The position numbers and the translations under genes were made by a program. Shown in pieces: positions 1-12,682 of a DNA stretch of 64,000 nucleotides. Source of the stretch: Oscheius tipulae. Lineage: Eukaryota; Nematoda; Chromadorea; Rhabditida; Rhabditidae. The notes below the pieces were generated by a model. That model had not been told where the DNA came from. It saw only the letters and a program-made list of their open reading frames with translations, and did not search any database. Within the stretch, counting starts at the first letter, position 1; each line of letters opens with the position of its first letter. The stretch spans positions 4,340,001 to 4,404,000 of the forward strand of contig JASJZH010000006.1 in NCBI GenBank assembly GCA_037178975.1, in the 5' to 3' direction.

Positions 1-433
1 AGCTTTGCATCATTAGATATTCTTGGTGAATTATTGTCAATTCCCGAAGTCTATCACACGGGCAAACAGGTTCCTCTTTCTCCGTCTCCACCAATTCGCC
101 TTTCGTAGCCAATATGTGTTAACGTCGTTTACCGGCTTCAATCAATTTTATAGCTCATTTATCTCATTTTGACTGCTATCCATATAAAAAGCTTAGTTTC
201 ACGTCAGTTTAATCCTAATGAAATCGGGTATACATCTTATTGTTTGTATGGTTGACCACGCCCCGTGGCAATCAGCATTCTTCATTAGGATTATATGATC
301 CTTCACCTCAATCTCAAACACATGCCAATCAGGCACACTTCGGACTTTCCTCTTTCGACCTCCCATGAAACATTTTTCAGAAAGCCGTTTTGAGAAGATA
401 TTCTCGGGGTCCTCTGGGATTCCTCTAACTGCT

Positions 434-3400
434 ATGGAAATGGAAACCGAAAATCGAAAACGGTATTCAAAACAGTCTTTCAATTACGTATTTAACTTTA
501 GAAGTATGGACAAACGTCGTGAGACGTCTCGATGTGCAGCTCGTGAGCGGCGAGGGAAGGAATCGGAGGTGTTCGACGACCTGAAAGAAGTTGTGCCACT
601 CGTAGATGACGGAACCGTGGGTCACCTAGACAGAATTGCTCTTTTGCGAGTCGCCGCTACAGTCTGCCGATTTCGATGCCAAGCCGCCAATGGTATGACT
701 GTATTAGACAAAAACCACGTGACTTTAGTTCTGGACAACTTGGTGATTCCTGACATAGTCTCACGAAAACAGAATCTATGGACAGAAGATACTATGACGG
801 AATGTCTCGACGGATTCGTGATCATGTCCGACTGTGATGGAAACGTTTTCTACATTACCGAGAGTGTTGCATTTTACCTTGGTCTCACTCAGGTCAGTCT
901 TTCATGTTATTCCCTAGAACGAAAGCCATGAAGTCACGCGACTTCCAACACCCAATACGTTTATCTTAACGCTATATCAGTGAGGAAAAAGACGATTGAT
1001 AAGATGTGGGGAATTATAGGAAAGAGACATTACAATTGAGGGACGATCAGTAATCCCGTCGAGGGAACTTTGGATAATATATGATGCGGTTACACTTACA
1101 AAGTCCATGTCGCCTGAGTAGACTATAATGCTTACCAATTTCAGACTGACATTGCCGGACGTTCCTTGAAAGAATTCCTCCATCTTGATGACTACAACGA
1201 ATTCCGCGATATCGTTGCTCAGCTCGTTATACGCAATTCCGAAGAAACTCAGGGCAGGTTAGTCACGAGGATCATTTTAATAATAGGGAACAAAATTGTT
1301 TACTTTACAAACTAACAATATCTTTTCAGAACCGTTGTGCTTCGTATGAAGACCGTCATCAGTCCTCGAGGTCGTAATCTTAATATGAAGAGCGCCCTTT
1401 TTAAGGTTTGTTTGTCTCGATATGGGAGAATATTTAGAAAATGTGATTATCCAAACTTCCTCGAACAAGCGCTTTTTGCCCTAGGATTACTTTGGAATAT
1501 AAGATTTGCAGAAACGAGATTGCTTCTTTATAACTGGTGACATCATTTTAACATTTGTCCGGTGAAAGCTCGACAGAAACGTTGTTGTTCTTTTGCCCCT
1601 TGACAGTTGGTTTTGGCAGTTCATGCTTCAAAATGCTCCAACTATACAAACATTAGACTACCCAACAGCACAAAGAGTGCAGCCCGTTCGTGTTTTTTAG
1701 TCCCGTCCGCACTCCCACGTGACACGATTTTTCGCATTCTCGGAGAACTTGAACGAGGGCTCTCTCTGCAGAATGCCGCAGAGACTGAGCACATGTATTA
1801 GAGACGGCAGCTCTCATTCGCGCAATTTAAAATTGTTTTTGTCGGGGGTTAGAGAGTGGGGTTGAGTTCGGAAGATCAGTCAACTGACAAGTGCATCAAT
1901 CAGACCCTTCGCCGACGGCATAGACATTGAGAGAGCAAGGAACATAGATACATTTTCAGCCTGTCTCCTTTGTAATCAGAAGCAAGAAGGCCGATGTCGG
2001 ACACGTCGTCTTTATGCAAGGAGTCTGTGTTCCAGCAGGTCAGGGATCGGTAAACGCTAATGCCACAGCTTTGACTAAGGTATTAGTTCTTTTCAGCATG
2101 GCTAAAGTGTTCCTCTTAAGGGAAGTGATACTCCATCTGGAACATACATGACTCGCCACACATGTGATATGCGTATATCGTTCATCAGCGAACGCTTTAA
2201 CTACATTCTTAAGAGCGACTTGAAAAGTCTGGTCGGAGCGAGCTATTACGACCTTGTGCATCCTGGAGATATCGAGCTCATTGCAAAGGTTTGAGTTGTA
2301 TTGAATATCAAAGTTTAAAAATCTTCAGTCGATGAAAGAGCTGTTCACCAAGGGACATGTAAGGACACCGTACTACAGACTTGTCGCTGCCAATGGCAAC
2401 TTCGCTTGGCTAATGACCGATGCTAATACCACGCAGCACACGTGCAAAGGACAAAGGGGGCAATATGTTGTATGTGTTCACTACATCATCGGCATTCAAG
2501 AGCCATCCGAATCGCTTGTTGTCTGCACCGACACCGCACCAGCTGGTCTTCCAGTGGAAGTTAAGAAGGAGATCGACGATCTTCGAGGTGAGAGAGCAGT
2601 ACAATTGACATCAGTTCCGGTAGACATCCTCCTAATTCACATTTTCTTGGAAGAGAGACTTTTTCACTTTCAAGTGATTCCATTAAGATAACATTTCGCG
2701 TCATGAAGCAGAGCGGGGGTAGAAGAGCGAGAGTGCAGAAGCTTAATGAGCTGTGCATCCTTAGGCGCGACAAGAACTGCACTAATGGGGATGCTTCACA
2801 AGAATCTGTTTCCAGAATACGTTGGCCGTCAACCTGAAGTCATCGATGCAGACAACTTTGTACCGCTCTTTGCCGACGACAACTACTGTGTGACTGAAAC
2901 ACTCAGACCCCAGGAGAATGGAGCTCCACCAGGTTTCTTTTTCGTCTACTTTTTTTTACTTTTGGACCAAATTACAGAAGGAGTTGATGCCGTATTTTGG
3001 CAGTGTGTCTGGCCATCTTTAGGTTACAAGATTCCTCCAGACCGCGTAGAAAAGCGAAAAGATGATAGCATGGAAACGGAACTATATGAATACACCGGCA
3101 CTGAGGTTATTGGCACCTTTTGGCCTGAAATATCTAATCTTTTGTAAGGAAAGCTGCCAGTTCACCTTTGTGTGTATGTCGTATGTCTCCGTTTCCGTCG
3201 TATCATACCTATCCCCTGCTTCAGGCCCGCACTCCCTTTGTGACAACAAAATGAACTGAAATTACAGCGAGCCGTTCGGATAGCTACGATGAAGTTCTCG
3301 AATGGTTATACGATGGCCAGCCGCCTTCTCCGCGCGCGCGTGCAGGAGAGTGTCGTCAGTCTAGCGACCCCACTTTGGCCTCGGCGCAACTCATGGCTCA

Positions 3401-4184
3401 AGCACCTCGTTCCTCCTACGGATCCGCCTATCCCTACAGGACCGAAGTCTGTCGAGGAAGCGAAGGACCTTATAGCGAACGTTCTGGCGCCATCCATAGT
3501 CGGCCTCAAGAGTATCAAGGTGCCGGTGCACGTGAGGCCTACATGTTCAATGGGGGTCGATCTCTTCCATCGAGCACAGCCACCAATACTCCACCCAGCC
3601 TATCCGCTGTTCACTCTCCCGGTACGAACTTGTCTAATTTTAGATAAAGCATGTGTTTTCAGACCACAACTCTCTGCCATCATGTGAGCATGGGTCCGAC
3701 CCCACCTTGTTCTCCCCTATGCTTGCTGCCAATCCTTCGACTGGACAAGTCAGTACCATGCCCGATCTTAGCACGACGATCGTAGAAGATCTTCAGTGGG
3801 AAGAGCCGGATCTCACTGGTCTGGCTCCGTTTGTTCCAGACGATGATGTTGTAAGCAAATCCTGAAAGCTTCATACCAATATTTATTTTAGATCGATTTC
3901 GGTGCTGAATCGTTGCCCAAAGATCTCGAAATGTTGTTTAGCGACATGCCGCAATGGAGACCAGCTCAGCCAATGGTAGCTCGTGGAAATCCCACAGATC
4001 AGAGAGTCAAGTACGAGCCAGCAATGGCTAACTACGACTATCAGGGTCGTGATGCAACACGTAAGTATAATTTCCAAACCACCTTATGTTTGTTTATTTA
4101 GATACCGACTATCAGAGTCAGTCTTCACAGCAACAGTATTGGCAGCAACAAAATTGGGCTGCTTCTAATAATTATACTTATTAA
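434..4184 (+). CDS. hif-1: HIF-1-like bHLH-PAS transcription factor
   Basis: This is an ortholog-grade match to worm HIF-1 alpha, the oxygen-regulated factor that pairs with ARNT/AHA-1 and drives hypoxia genes in the nucleus. Exon 1 (434-462) joins by a 39-bp intron to the basic helix-loop-helix ([19 protein letters not shown], then [14 protein letters not shown]). PAS-A follows ([19 protein letters not shown], exons to about 1405), then an exon at 1960-2077. PAS-B ([19 protein letters not shown]) and the PAC stretch run to 2588. A Ser/Pro-rich linker lies around 3270-3620. The oxygen-dependent degron near 3800-3850 reads [14 protein letters not shown], which keeps the LxxLAP motif whose proline is hydroxylated by EGL-9/PHD enzymes and read by VHL. 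The tail is Gln- and Tyr-rich and stops at 4182-4184. The start at 434 was chosen because the short exon splices in frame and mirrors the known worm N-terminus. A longer open frame from 365 exists but would read through that intron. Some middle exon borders (660-780, 2588-2813, 2930-3270) are less certain. Confidence 0.93.
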
Positions 4185-7100
4185 AATACCTTGTCCTTGT
4201 TAGCTGAGATTCTCATTATTCCCTCACATGTTTCCCTTTCCTACGCATTTGCATGCTCTTCTAGTTCAAGTATCTTGTTGGAAGCCGATGTTTTTGTTTA
4301 ATAACGGGCAGTGTCCTAGTTCCGGTTGTTCAAAAAAAAAAATGCCCAAACATCTTTTTATACGTTTCTGGCAAACTGGTAGTTCTTGGTAGATAATTTT
4401 GACTTCTCCCTCTCCACACTTTGTCATGTATATTGCTCTAGAAATTAGATTCCAACTATCATATTTCGTTCTCTGCAAAACGTGTACAAAAGTAAAATTA
4501 CATTCTACATGTATTGTACCCATTAAAATTGAATAAGCGTCTACTTTTCTTCTTCTATTAGCAGAACAGAACCATTCAAACAATGTTTGTTGTGGTTTGT
4601 TTCAGAACACGATGGTGATAGAACAGTGCACTCTCACATGTGGAGAGACTAAAAAAATTATTTTCTTGTTACAATATTTTTCAGGGTTACTCTTGTTCAC
4701 CAGAGTTCTAAGACTTGAACCAGCAGAACCTGTAAGTAGGTGGAAAGTTTTTTGGCTTCCCAAAGAAATTGGAGAGCGTAGGTTGCGCATAAAATTTAAA
4801 ATTATACCAGCCGTCTTTTTGCCTTCTGTTTGCATTGCGCCTAAAAACAAAAGAATTCAAGTGGCTTCATTGGGACAAAAGCTAGAGCGCACCCCACAGT
4901 TTACTTGCCGCCTAATTTAGGCAATAACTGTTTCTAAACAACATAACTAGCTCGCTTCTGTTTCGTGGCCTCGGACAAACAAACAAACAGACAGTGTCCG
5001 CCACAAAAGCCATCGCGCTTTATATAGTAGAGATCTCGGCTCTAGACTGACTTAGGGGGCTCTAAAATCACTAAGGGAAGTAGGGGATTCTCATTTTCAA
5101 TCTTGCAAACTTGAACAAGCAGCAAGCACATTCGAGAAACAGACGACGTCAACAACAGTTTATTCTGAAGATAGAAATAGGAAAAAGAGAGGTAGAGATA
5201 GAGGGTGATAGAGTGAGAGATCAGTTTAGTCCGAGAGTCGTAGTGGGGTATATAAACCGGCTCAAGTTCGCCTTATTTAGAGATCCTAACCTCCGCTAAA
5301 AAATGTTTTTTCCAAATATTTCAAAGAAAATACTGTGTTGACCCCTCGATAACTGAATATATTCATAGCAATTTTGTTCACTGTTGCCGAAGCGAATGTA
5401 AATACACAAAAAAACAAACAAAATGAAATTAGAGTCAAAAGGTCAAGAAAGAAGTGGAGCAACTGCCCCTCGATCACTTTCCCAAGAAAGCTAAAAAAAA
5501 ACACCTCTTTACCATTTAGAGTCCCTCCTTTTTTTGAGTCCCTCCTTTTCCAAAACTCTAGAGACCCTTAAGTCAGTCCTGAGCCGTGATCTCTTTAATG
5601 AAAAAGTTTGTTAACGTGGAGACACTTGTCTGATCTACTGTATTTATTAATAATTTTGGACGCGCAACAGTTTGAAAACGGAATGAACGTCTAGTCTTCT
5701 TGCCGGTCTGTTTGCAGATCCCAGCGGGACAGTAATTGAAGGAGAGTTGCAACCTTGGAGCGGCATTGTTACTTGGCGATCGACATTGTGCAACAATGAC
5801 TTGCTACACACACTTTGGTGTTCCTTTACATAAGTGATCCACACAACTTTGAATATCCTTCTTTTTGAACGTTTCTTGCACCCATCTTTTTGCAGATTGT
5901 ATCTCATCACTCTTGTATCTTTTGCGCGAGAATCTTGTAAGAGAAACTATTCCTACATCTTACAACAATGTGTAGATGTTTTGTGTTTGTTGAATTGCCA
6001 TTTGAAATTAGATTGTTTTTTTTTAAAAGAACAATTATGTCACCATCTCACTGGTTCATGATAGAGCTTTTGTTTCATCATGACATCTAACCAAGTCTTG
6101 GACATCTCATCTTGGTATATGTTGCCCCCAAGTTATTTTCTTGAGGTCAGCCCATGTAATTTATCCGCGACTCTCTCCTCACCAATATCGGTTAAGCAAA
6201 AAACTGTCGCAAAATGTTTGTGACTTCTCTTAGTTGAAATGACCTTTCGCGACCAGCTGTAAAATCCTGTTCGACGTCAAGCAGTGATTTATTTGAAGCG
6301 GATGTAATCATCTACCTCCATGTTTAGCATACGATGCACATGGCCGAAGCTTGTTCTCTTCCCCTTTCCGTAATTGATACCTAGCCTCACTTTCACACAA
6401 GGTCAAGATTACCGAATTCGACCACAATAGAAGGCAAGTTTTGTAGTGGATAATTGTATCCACATGAAACTACCAGACCGGTCGCCGGCTGACCGTTATT
6501 ACCTCACAACCGAGCGCCGGACGCAAAACTTCCATTCCTGTCCCCATTCAAAACTTTTGTCTACTCATCTTTTCTAACGATAACTATCCTATTCCATATC
6601 TCGTTAGGATGCATTTTAGTTTCATCTGGAGACAACAGATGTTTGTGCCTCACAATCGCAACGGCCGAAATCCTGTGAAAGTACCTCATTGCCTCTTTTT
6701 TTGCTGGAAAGATGTGCCACCAGGGCCAAACACATTCTCCTTGGGATGAGGGAATACGGAGCCTCTCTATTAGGGGTGGCGGCGTGCCCTTCCGGTGTTC
6801 GCGTCCCTGAATAGGAGTCTAATACGACACCATTACTCCTTCTTCCCATAACAATGCGAAGGACAGTCGCCTTAGGTTCCCGCACATTCACACTCTTGAT
6901 TGATCACTTTATGTTAGCCCTAATAACTTCTCATGTTTTTATACTATCCTACAGTTTAAGTATAAGCCCATCGAAAAGATAATATGGATAGAACCAGTTT
7001 GTTGAAAAATCAGGGCAAACAATAGAACAATGGAACCGAACGGGATTCACATAATCCCTCAAACTTGTCATAGATACTGGTGCTCGTAGCCAGCAGGCGT

Positions 7101-7943
7101 GTCTAATCTTCTTCCACTTGTGGCAAATCCCTTCACGCGCTGTCCATTTGGCAAGCTTGGTAACCTTTTGTGGGTACTGACCAGTCGCGTTACTTCGAAA
7201 CTGGCCGTTAACAAGCCCGTTGATCCATTTGAAGAGCACAATGTCAGAATGTCCTCGACCAGCCAAGCACACTTGACGTTATTTGGACCCACGGCGCCTA
7301 ATTCAGCCCACATTATTCAGCTACGCTATTTGTCCAGATTGTAGGATCACTTAATATTGTATCGCTTCACTGCTGCCGATGTGAGTTGTCCGGTCTAGGA
7401 CGTTCCTTTCAAACGGAGGACGACACCAATCTGAAAAACGGCAGTCATTTGCGTGAGCATCCTCTGCTTTGTGTTACAAGGATGTCATAACGAGGATTTG
7501 TTTGGTGTTTAAGGCCCATTTTTGGCATGTCAGCAGCCTCATTTAAAAGCCGTTGGTTGGTCCTAATTAGCATCGAATTGCCAGCAGCCAACTTACTCTT
7601 ATTGGATTACAACTTACTTTCTTACACGTTTGGCTGGTGCTCAGTTTGTTTTCCTCTTTTAATTCAAACTTGCCTCCAAATTTCATCTATAAGTTGAATC
7701 CTCTCAAAACTGCGTAGTCACCGACAAAATTTATTTTCTATCATTTACTATTCACTGCTGCATACTTACAGCTCTGACCCGACTTCTCGTCTGAAACAGA
7801 CCAACCACGCCCAGTCAAATCCATTTGAAGTCCCGTTGCTCATTTTATCGTGTCCATCTGTGCCTTGCGTGAATTTCTAATAAGGCTCGATCATCTTGCT
7901 TCTCTTTTACTGAGCGAATCATCGTGTAATACAAGTTTTTAGA
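4185..7943. other. Gene-free interval
   Basis: Between the HIF-1-like gene and the Ly6-like gene I see no exon chain I can support. The open frames here are short, sit in both strands and lack good splice partners. There is a purine-rich stretch near 5160-5230 and some ACAAA-type simple sequence near 4975-4995. Reverse-strand frames at 6622-6891 and 6949-7272 are moderately long but match no family I know. This interval must hold the 3' UTR of the left gene and the promoter of the right one. Confidence 0.5.
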
Positions 7944-8467
7944 ATGACATGGATAGCAATTCTCAGGTTTCTTCTCTTGACTGTACCTCTCACATTTGCT
8001 TTTGAATGCTATACTGGAAGTCAAATGCATGTAGGTTGTCTTTTAACACATTCACAAAACCAACTTTTCAGGCGCAGCAATGTGCGTCCAACAGTTGCGT
8101 GAAGCAGATATTTGGAATGGATACCGTAAGTTTTTCAACCGACGTTTCAAACACGATCTCATACCTTGGGGTCAAATTCGAATGCAAATCCTCTTTTACG
8201 GCTGTGTCTTGAATGGACACTAGGCTCCCCGCGGAGGAAAACTTCAGAACATGCCGCATTCACTGAAAAACTATGTTCCAGGTGAGATACTGCGATGGCA
8301 CTGGAGTTCAGTCAGTTTGCAAAGCGTACAAGGTGTCTAACACATGTGAAATGGTACCAAATGTTGGCTACATCTGCTGCTGTGACAGTGAGCTCTGCAA
8401 TCCTGCAAGACAACTCCGTTACTCTTTACTATTTTCACTAATACCAGTTATAATGTTCCTCCTCTAA
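7944..8467 (+). CDS. Small Ly6/ET-module GPI-anchored-type protein
   Basis: Three exons (7944-8030, 8072-8125, 8282-8467) join cleanly to give 108 residues. The first introns use GTAGGT/TTTCAG and GTAAGT/TTCCAG borders. The N-terminus is a signal peptide (MTWIAILRFLLLTVPLTFAF) directly followed by a cysteine-rich domain. The domain ends with CCCDSELCNP, the CC-x-D-x-x-CN signature that closes Ly6/uPAR three-finger domains. After it comes a hydrophobic C-terminal tail (residues about 90-108) with no cytoplasmic part, as expected for GPI anchoring at the cell surface. Worms carry dozens of such genes; some modulate receptors or ion channels, but nothing here says which target this one has. The cysteine spacing is short, so it belongs to the compact nematode ET-module type rather than vertebrate CD59. 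Confidence 0.85.
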
Positions 8468-8696
8468 GTCATGACGTTTCATTCAGTGTGATGGCATTTA
8501 GCTTTAAACCTCAGGCCCTGTTGTTTCCTCGGTGACCATGTCATCTCTACTTTCCTTGTCTGCTCAAATATTCTCGTTTTAACAGATTGCCGAGCAAATA
8601 AAGTCTCGGCTGCAAAACAGAATTTTATATGCACTGAATTGTGTTGCGCCTATTTGATGCAAACAGGACATAACCGGAAGGAACAACATGCTATGC

Positions 8697-10895
8697 TCAA
8701 TATCCAGAAGGAATCTGCTTGGTCTTGCGCCGAAAGTCACCACATGCATGGATTCCGTCGTGCTCAACATCAATGACCTGAGAAATTCCCTCAAAACCAG
8801 TAGTGTTTCTGAATGTCTGCTTGTACTTCCATTCTAAGATGGACTTGAGCTTCTAAATTTGCATTCTATACTTTGTCAAACAAAACCATGCCTTTGGGAA
8901 ATGACCATCGGTTTGTATAATGTTGGGAGTGAACTGGTTGTGATACATAGGAGCATCGATAGCTTCCTTGATGGTGTCTCCGAAAATAAGAGATCGAATA
9001 ACGGCCTTAGCCAGTGCAGAAATGATTTTGGATCCACCTGAAGCTCCTCCGACCAGTTTAGGCTGAAAACTTTGGATGTTATCCAGAGACACATACAGTA
9101 CCTCCTTTGTGACCTTATTATAAATAACCATGGGGCTCATGGAACTCATCGGTCTTTTTCCCGGTTGAATAAAGTTGGTCTCAGAAGGAGCGAATCCAAA
9201 ACCATTAACTGTGCCTGGCGTAGAGAAGTCGTCCATTTCGTCATTCCATACAATTCCGTATTTTTCCGACTCGACAGCGGCGCCAAACCTGTAAACATGC
9301 AAACAATTGAACATTTACTCAAGAGAGCTACCATCTGTTGATGGTGGACGTGGCAGAAACAGCATTTCCGTGCTCGTCAAGAACGGTTATTTGCGAGGTT
9401 CCGTGATCAGCTGGCTGAGCTTGTTCAATTCCCCCGTAGTAAGAGTCGGGCTGAGCAGTTTCTTTAATTCTACTCAGAACCCAGTCTGTGTAAGCTGGAG
9501 TCGTCATGTTCTGGGCCAGAAGTCTGGCGCTCTCCACATAATGATGATCTCCCAACAGAGTTCTAGAACCTTATCTTTAGCAGAATAATGGTAGTGTTAC
9601 CTTTGAGCATAGGCAAACTTCATGGCCTCAACAAAATGATGCATAACTTTCGGGTCAGAGTAAATATCGGCGTCGTGGCCCTCGGGATACAGTTCTGCAC
9701 GTTACACTGATAAACGCTAGTAGCTTCACTTACTGCTCATGACACTGATGATGAGCTGAGTAACCACAAAAGAAGACGGAGCTGGGCCACCGCACATGAC
9801 AAGATCTCCACGGAAGTGATCGTTGATGAGAATGCCTTCTTCCACCCTTACCTTGAAGTTGGCGAAATCCTCAGCCGTTATGATACCGCCTGAAGCCGAT
9901 TCGAAGTATCAGAACAGTATTTACCTTCTTCTTTGAACTCTTTTGCCATTGTTTCAGCCATTTCTCCGTGGTAGAACATTTGAACTGGGTCTTCACTGTT
10001 GGCGATGAGTTCCAGAGTGCTAGCCAGTTTAATTCTCGGTAATAAATCACCTTCCTTGTAGGTTGCATTGGTGGCAGGGTTGATCCACGCTCTAAGTGGG
10101 TTTTTCGACTTTCTTCAAGATTCCACTCACTTCATGCTAGGGAACAGACGGAAATGTCTCTCCTTAACCTTCATTACGTCATCCAAATATCGCGAAACAG
10201 GTACGCCATCTCTGCAGAGCTTGATGGTCGGATCGATAAGTGATTTCCATGTGACTTTGCCGGATCCGAAATGTTTGAAAATGTACCAATAACCAGCCAA
10301 TTCTCCTGGTGTACCCGCTGATTTGAACCCTGAACGAAACATAACTGTATGGAATACTCAAATTACCGTATTTAGAACTATCTGTATCACCGACATACAT
10401 ATTCTCTGTAGCAGCAGCTGGTGCTGACTCTCTAGCGTCTATTACGTAGCATTTACCCTCATCTCTGAAAATGAACTATGAAGAAGTAATGTCTTCTCTA
10501 ACTTTTTGTACAAAGTCATCAAAAACCCTCCTCCCAGACCACTAGATTGTGGGTTCGTAGCACCTAGACAGAACATCACAGAAATCGAAGCATCAACAGC
10601 ATTTCCTCCACGTTTTAACACGTCTCTGAAAAGTCTTGTCGTGTTGGTCAGCGATTGAGAGAGTGTGAAATAATCCTTAAGGATATTTACCCGGCAATCC
10701 CTGAGCAAATTCCATGGTCAGTAGTGACTGCGGCTTTTTTGAAGACTTTTTCAACGCTGTCGGATGGCTTGGGCCATTCAAAACGAGGCTCTTTTTGAGC
10801 TGGCTAAATTTGTATGATAGCTTGTGTTTTCTAGCGGCACTCACATTAGCATCTGTTCCAGAGAAGACTAGTAGTAATGAGATCAGTAATAACAT
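8697..10895 (-). CDS. Gamma-glutamyltransferase (glutathione hydrolase)
   Basis: GGT cleaves the gamma-glutamyl bond of extracellular glutathione at the cell surface or in the secretory path. Read on the minus strand, the start at 10895 gives a leader MLLLISLLLVFSGTDA, then AAVTTDHGICSGIAGDVLKR, GGNAVDASISVMFCLG and SSGLGGGFLMTLY, all classic GGT blocks. Later come RESAPAAATENM and GTPGELAGYW. The autoprocessing site is DHGTSQITVLDEHGNAVS, with the nucleophilic Thr after Gly. The small subunit follows (FGFAPSETNFIQPGKRPMSS, GGASGGSKIISA). The extreme C-terminus is HDGIHACGDFRRKT...PSGY, stop at 8697-8699. An orphan TTTTCCAG acceptor ends at 10930, just upstream of the ATG, which suggests trans-splicing. 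The last intron seems to be a 42-bp GC-AG intron; without it an in-frame TAG would cut off the final 50 or so residues. Confidence 0.93.
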
Positions 10896-11463
10896 GATGA
10901 GTATTGCAATGCTCAAGGTGCAAACAAATCTGGAAAAAGGTAAGTGAGTAAAGTAACTGGACAACGCAGGGGTCCCAACGGGTCAAGCGATAAGATGGCT
11001 TTTCATCGGGGTTTTGCGCACTTGGGCGGAGTCGCCGACCGGACGATTGAAAACTGCGTCCACAAACTCAAAAATCTGCACAAAGAGCTCCATGTCGAGG
11101 AGCACCTTGTTTAGAATAGCAAACAATCGTCCGGCCAGAACGTTCTTTGCTTCAAAAGGTCAAGTCAGCATCTTGCTTTACACAAAACTGGTAGCACTAT
11201 GAACTCTAACAATCAGCAGGATGTCTGAAGCTAGCATCCATTACACCCGACAAGCTGAATCACCTTCCCGCTGAACTGCCGGACAAAGTATCCGGTTCAA
11301 ACCTATATGTTCGCACGCTGAGAAAACAAAAAACAGGATCAATAAATAACAATAGATATCCCATACAAAAGCTGAAAAAGCACTATTATAACGTGTATAA
11401 AAAGCATCGTAATGCCACCGACTGAATGAATATTAGACAAGATGGACCAAAGAGATAAAAATC
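10896..11463. other. Short intergenic interval
   Basis: Between the 5' end of the GGT gene and the 3' end of the next minus-strand gene I see no coding exon. It should hold the GGT promoter (or trans-splice outron) and the 3' UTR of the neighbouring gene. Confidence 0.4.
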
Positions 11464-12440
11464 TCACTGCTTGAAACCAGTTTCATCTTCATAGATGTTG
11501 CCGGCTATGCGCCTCAGACTTTCCTTGGCGGAGGACGTGTTGCTGCTTTTCCCGGAAGACGGATCACAAAATACGGGCGACTCACTCACGAATACCTTCA
11601 CCTAAAAACTTTAATTAACACTCATTTTCTCATTAGTTAAGCCCGATAAACATAATTGTCATACCGTTCCGGGTGTCATGTGGGTGTTGTCATGAGCCTT
11701 TTGGTCTGCTGACCTTGGCAAGCAATTTTCAAGCTGAAAATACCAGCGTGAAAACTCACAGGAAGTTAAGCAGAAAGATATATTAGCGTTGCTATTAGAT
11801 TGTACGAAAAAGCAAAAAGTCTATCCATTTCGTTCGCCATATAGCGACAATAAAAAAGCGTTTCGCGGCCGAAGGGAGAAAATCTGTTGGCATCGAGACT
11901 GTGACTAATCTCTTGATTCGCTCAACGAAAGGTTGCGAAAAGTACAAGATAGAAAAATGTAATTAGACGGTTCACATGGTCAAAGTGTGATCTGGACGAC
12001 GCCGTCCAATTGGACTGGTGCCAGAACGGGTTTCGATCTGCGCGACTTCGTATTGTCAAAAAACGAAATCCGCAGTTTGACATACACTCTTTACGGAAGC
12101 CTCGACTATTCGTCGTATTACACCTTTTTTTCTACCGATGCTAAATTAGGATTCTTGCAGTTGGGCTTTTGCTTTCGGAACTATCGAAACTAATAAACTT
12201 ATTACCAAAACTACAAGCAAATGTACCTGCGTGTAGACGGCCTTTTGTAAACGATATACCTCGGTAGAAATTTTGGCAACTCTCAAAAACACAAGCTTAT
12301 CCGGTAAAAAAAATTCTGATAAATATGATATTGAAGGACGGTCAGCGTTCGACAGACGAGAAGAAATGAATGATGATCACCCGCTACTTACTCATTTTGG
12401 ACAATAAATTTCTCTTCCTGTCAATTTTAATCTGAGCCAT
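11464..12440 (-). CDS. Unrecognised small protein, 4 exons, 114 residues
   Basis: I do not recognise the family. Four minus-strand exons (12440-12392, 12315-12227, 11733-11665, 11601-11464) join with consistent phases and GT-AG borders into one 114-residue frame. Exon 1 begins MAQIKIDRKRNLLSK. Exon 2 gives a predicted helix (FLRVAKISTEVYRLQKAVYT) with heptad-like hydrophobics. The C-terminal half is polar (MTPGTVKVFVSESPVF, then Ser-rich, then SLRRIAGNIYEDETGFKQ). There is no signal peptide or membrane segment, so a cytosolic or nuclear protein is likely. The intron between exons 2 and 3 is long (about 490 bp) and could hide a further exon. It lies in the same direction as the GGT gene downstream, with about 570 bp between. 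Support comes only from splice and frame continuity, not from homology. Confidence 0.6.
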
Positions 12441-12682
12441 TATTAGACTTTTATTTGTATGAGGATCATTAATACACATGTGAACAGGTTGAGCAACAAA
12501 ATAATAATGCGGAATATAAGCCAACGACTAAAGAATTAAAAAAAAGAGGGCAAGTGTCGCATCGAAACCGCTTGTACAAACGTAATTACATTTTCATGGA
12601 TAGCTTTCTCCCGTTTCGTCATTGTGATTGGTGTTAAAATGAAGTTGGATGACACCTAGGACAAGGGTTTCTCTACATAAAA

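Noticed and set aside
1607-1801. Exon-like frame [10 protein letters not shown] after a TTGACAG acceptor in the HIF-1-like gene
   Set aside because: The exon at 1960-2077 ([18 protein letters not shown]) continues the PAS region correctly and in phase, so this stretch is intron.
6622-7272. Two minus-strand frames that might be an old transposase
   Set aside because: I looked for the catalytic blocks of Tc1/mariner and hAT families and found none, so there is no basis for a mobile element call.
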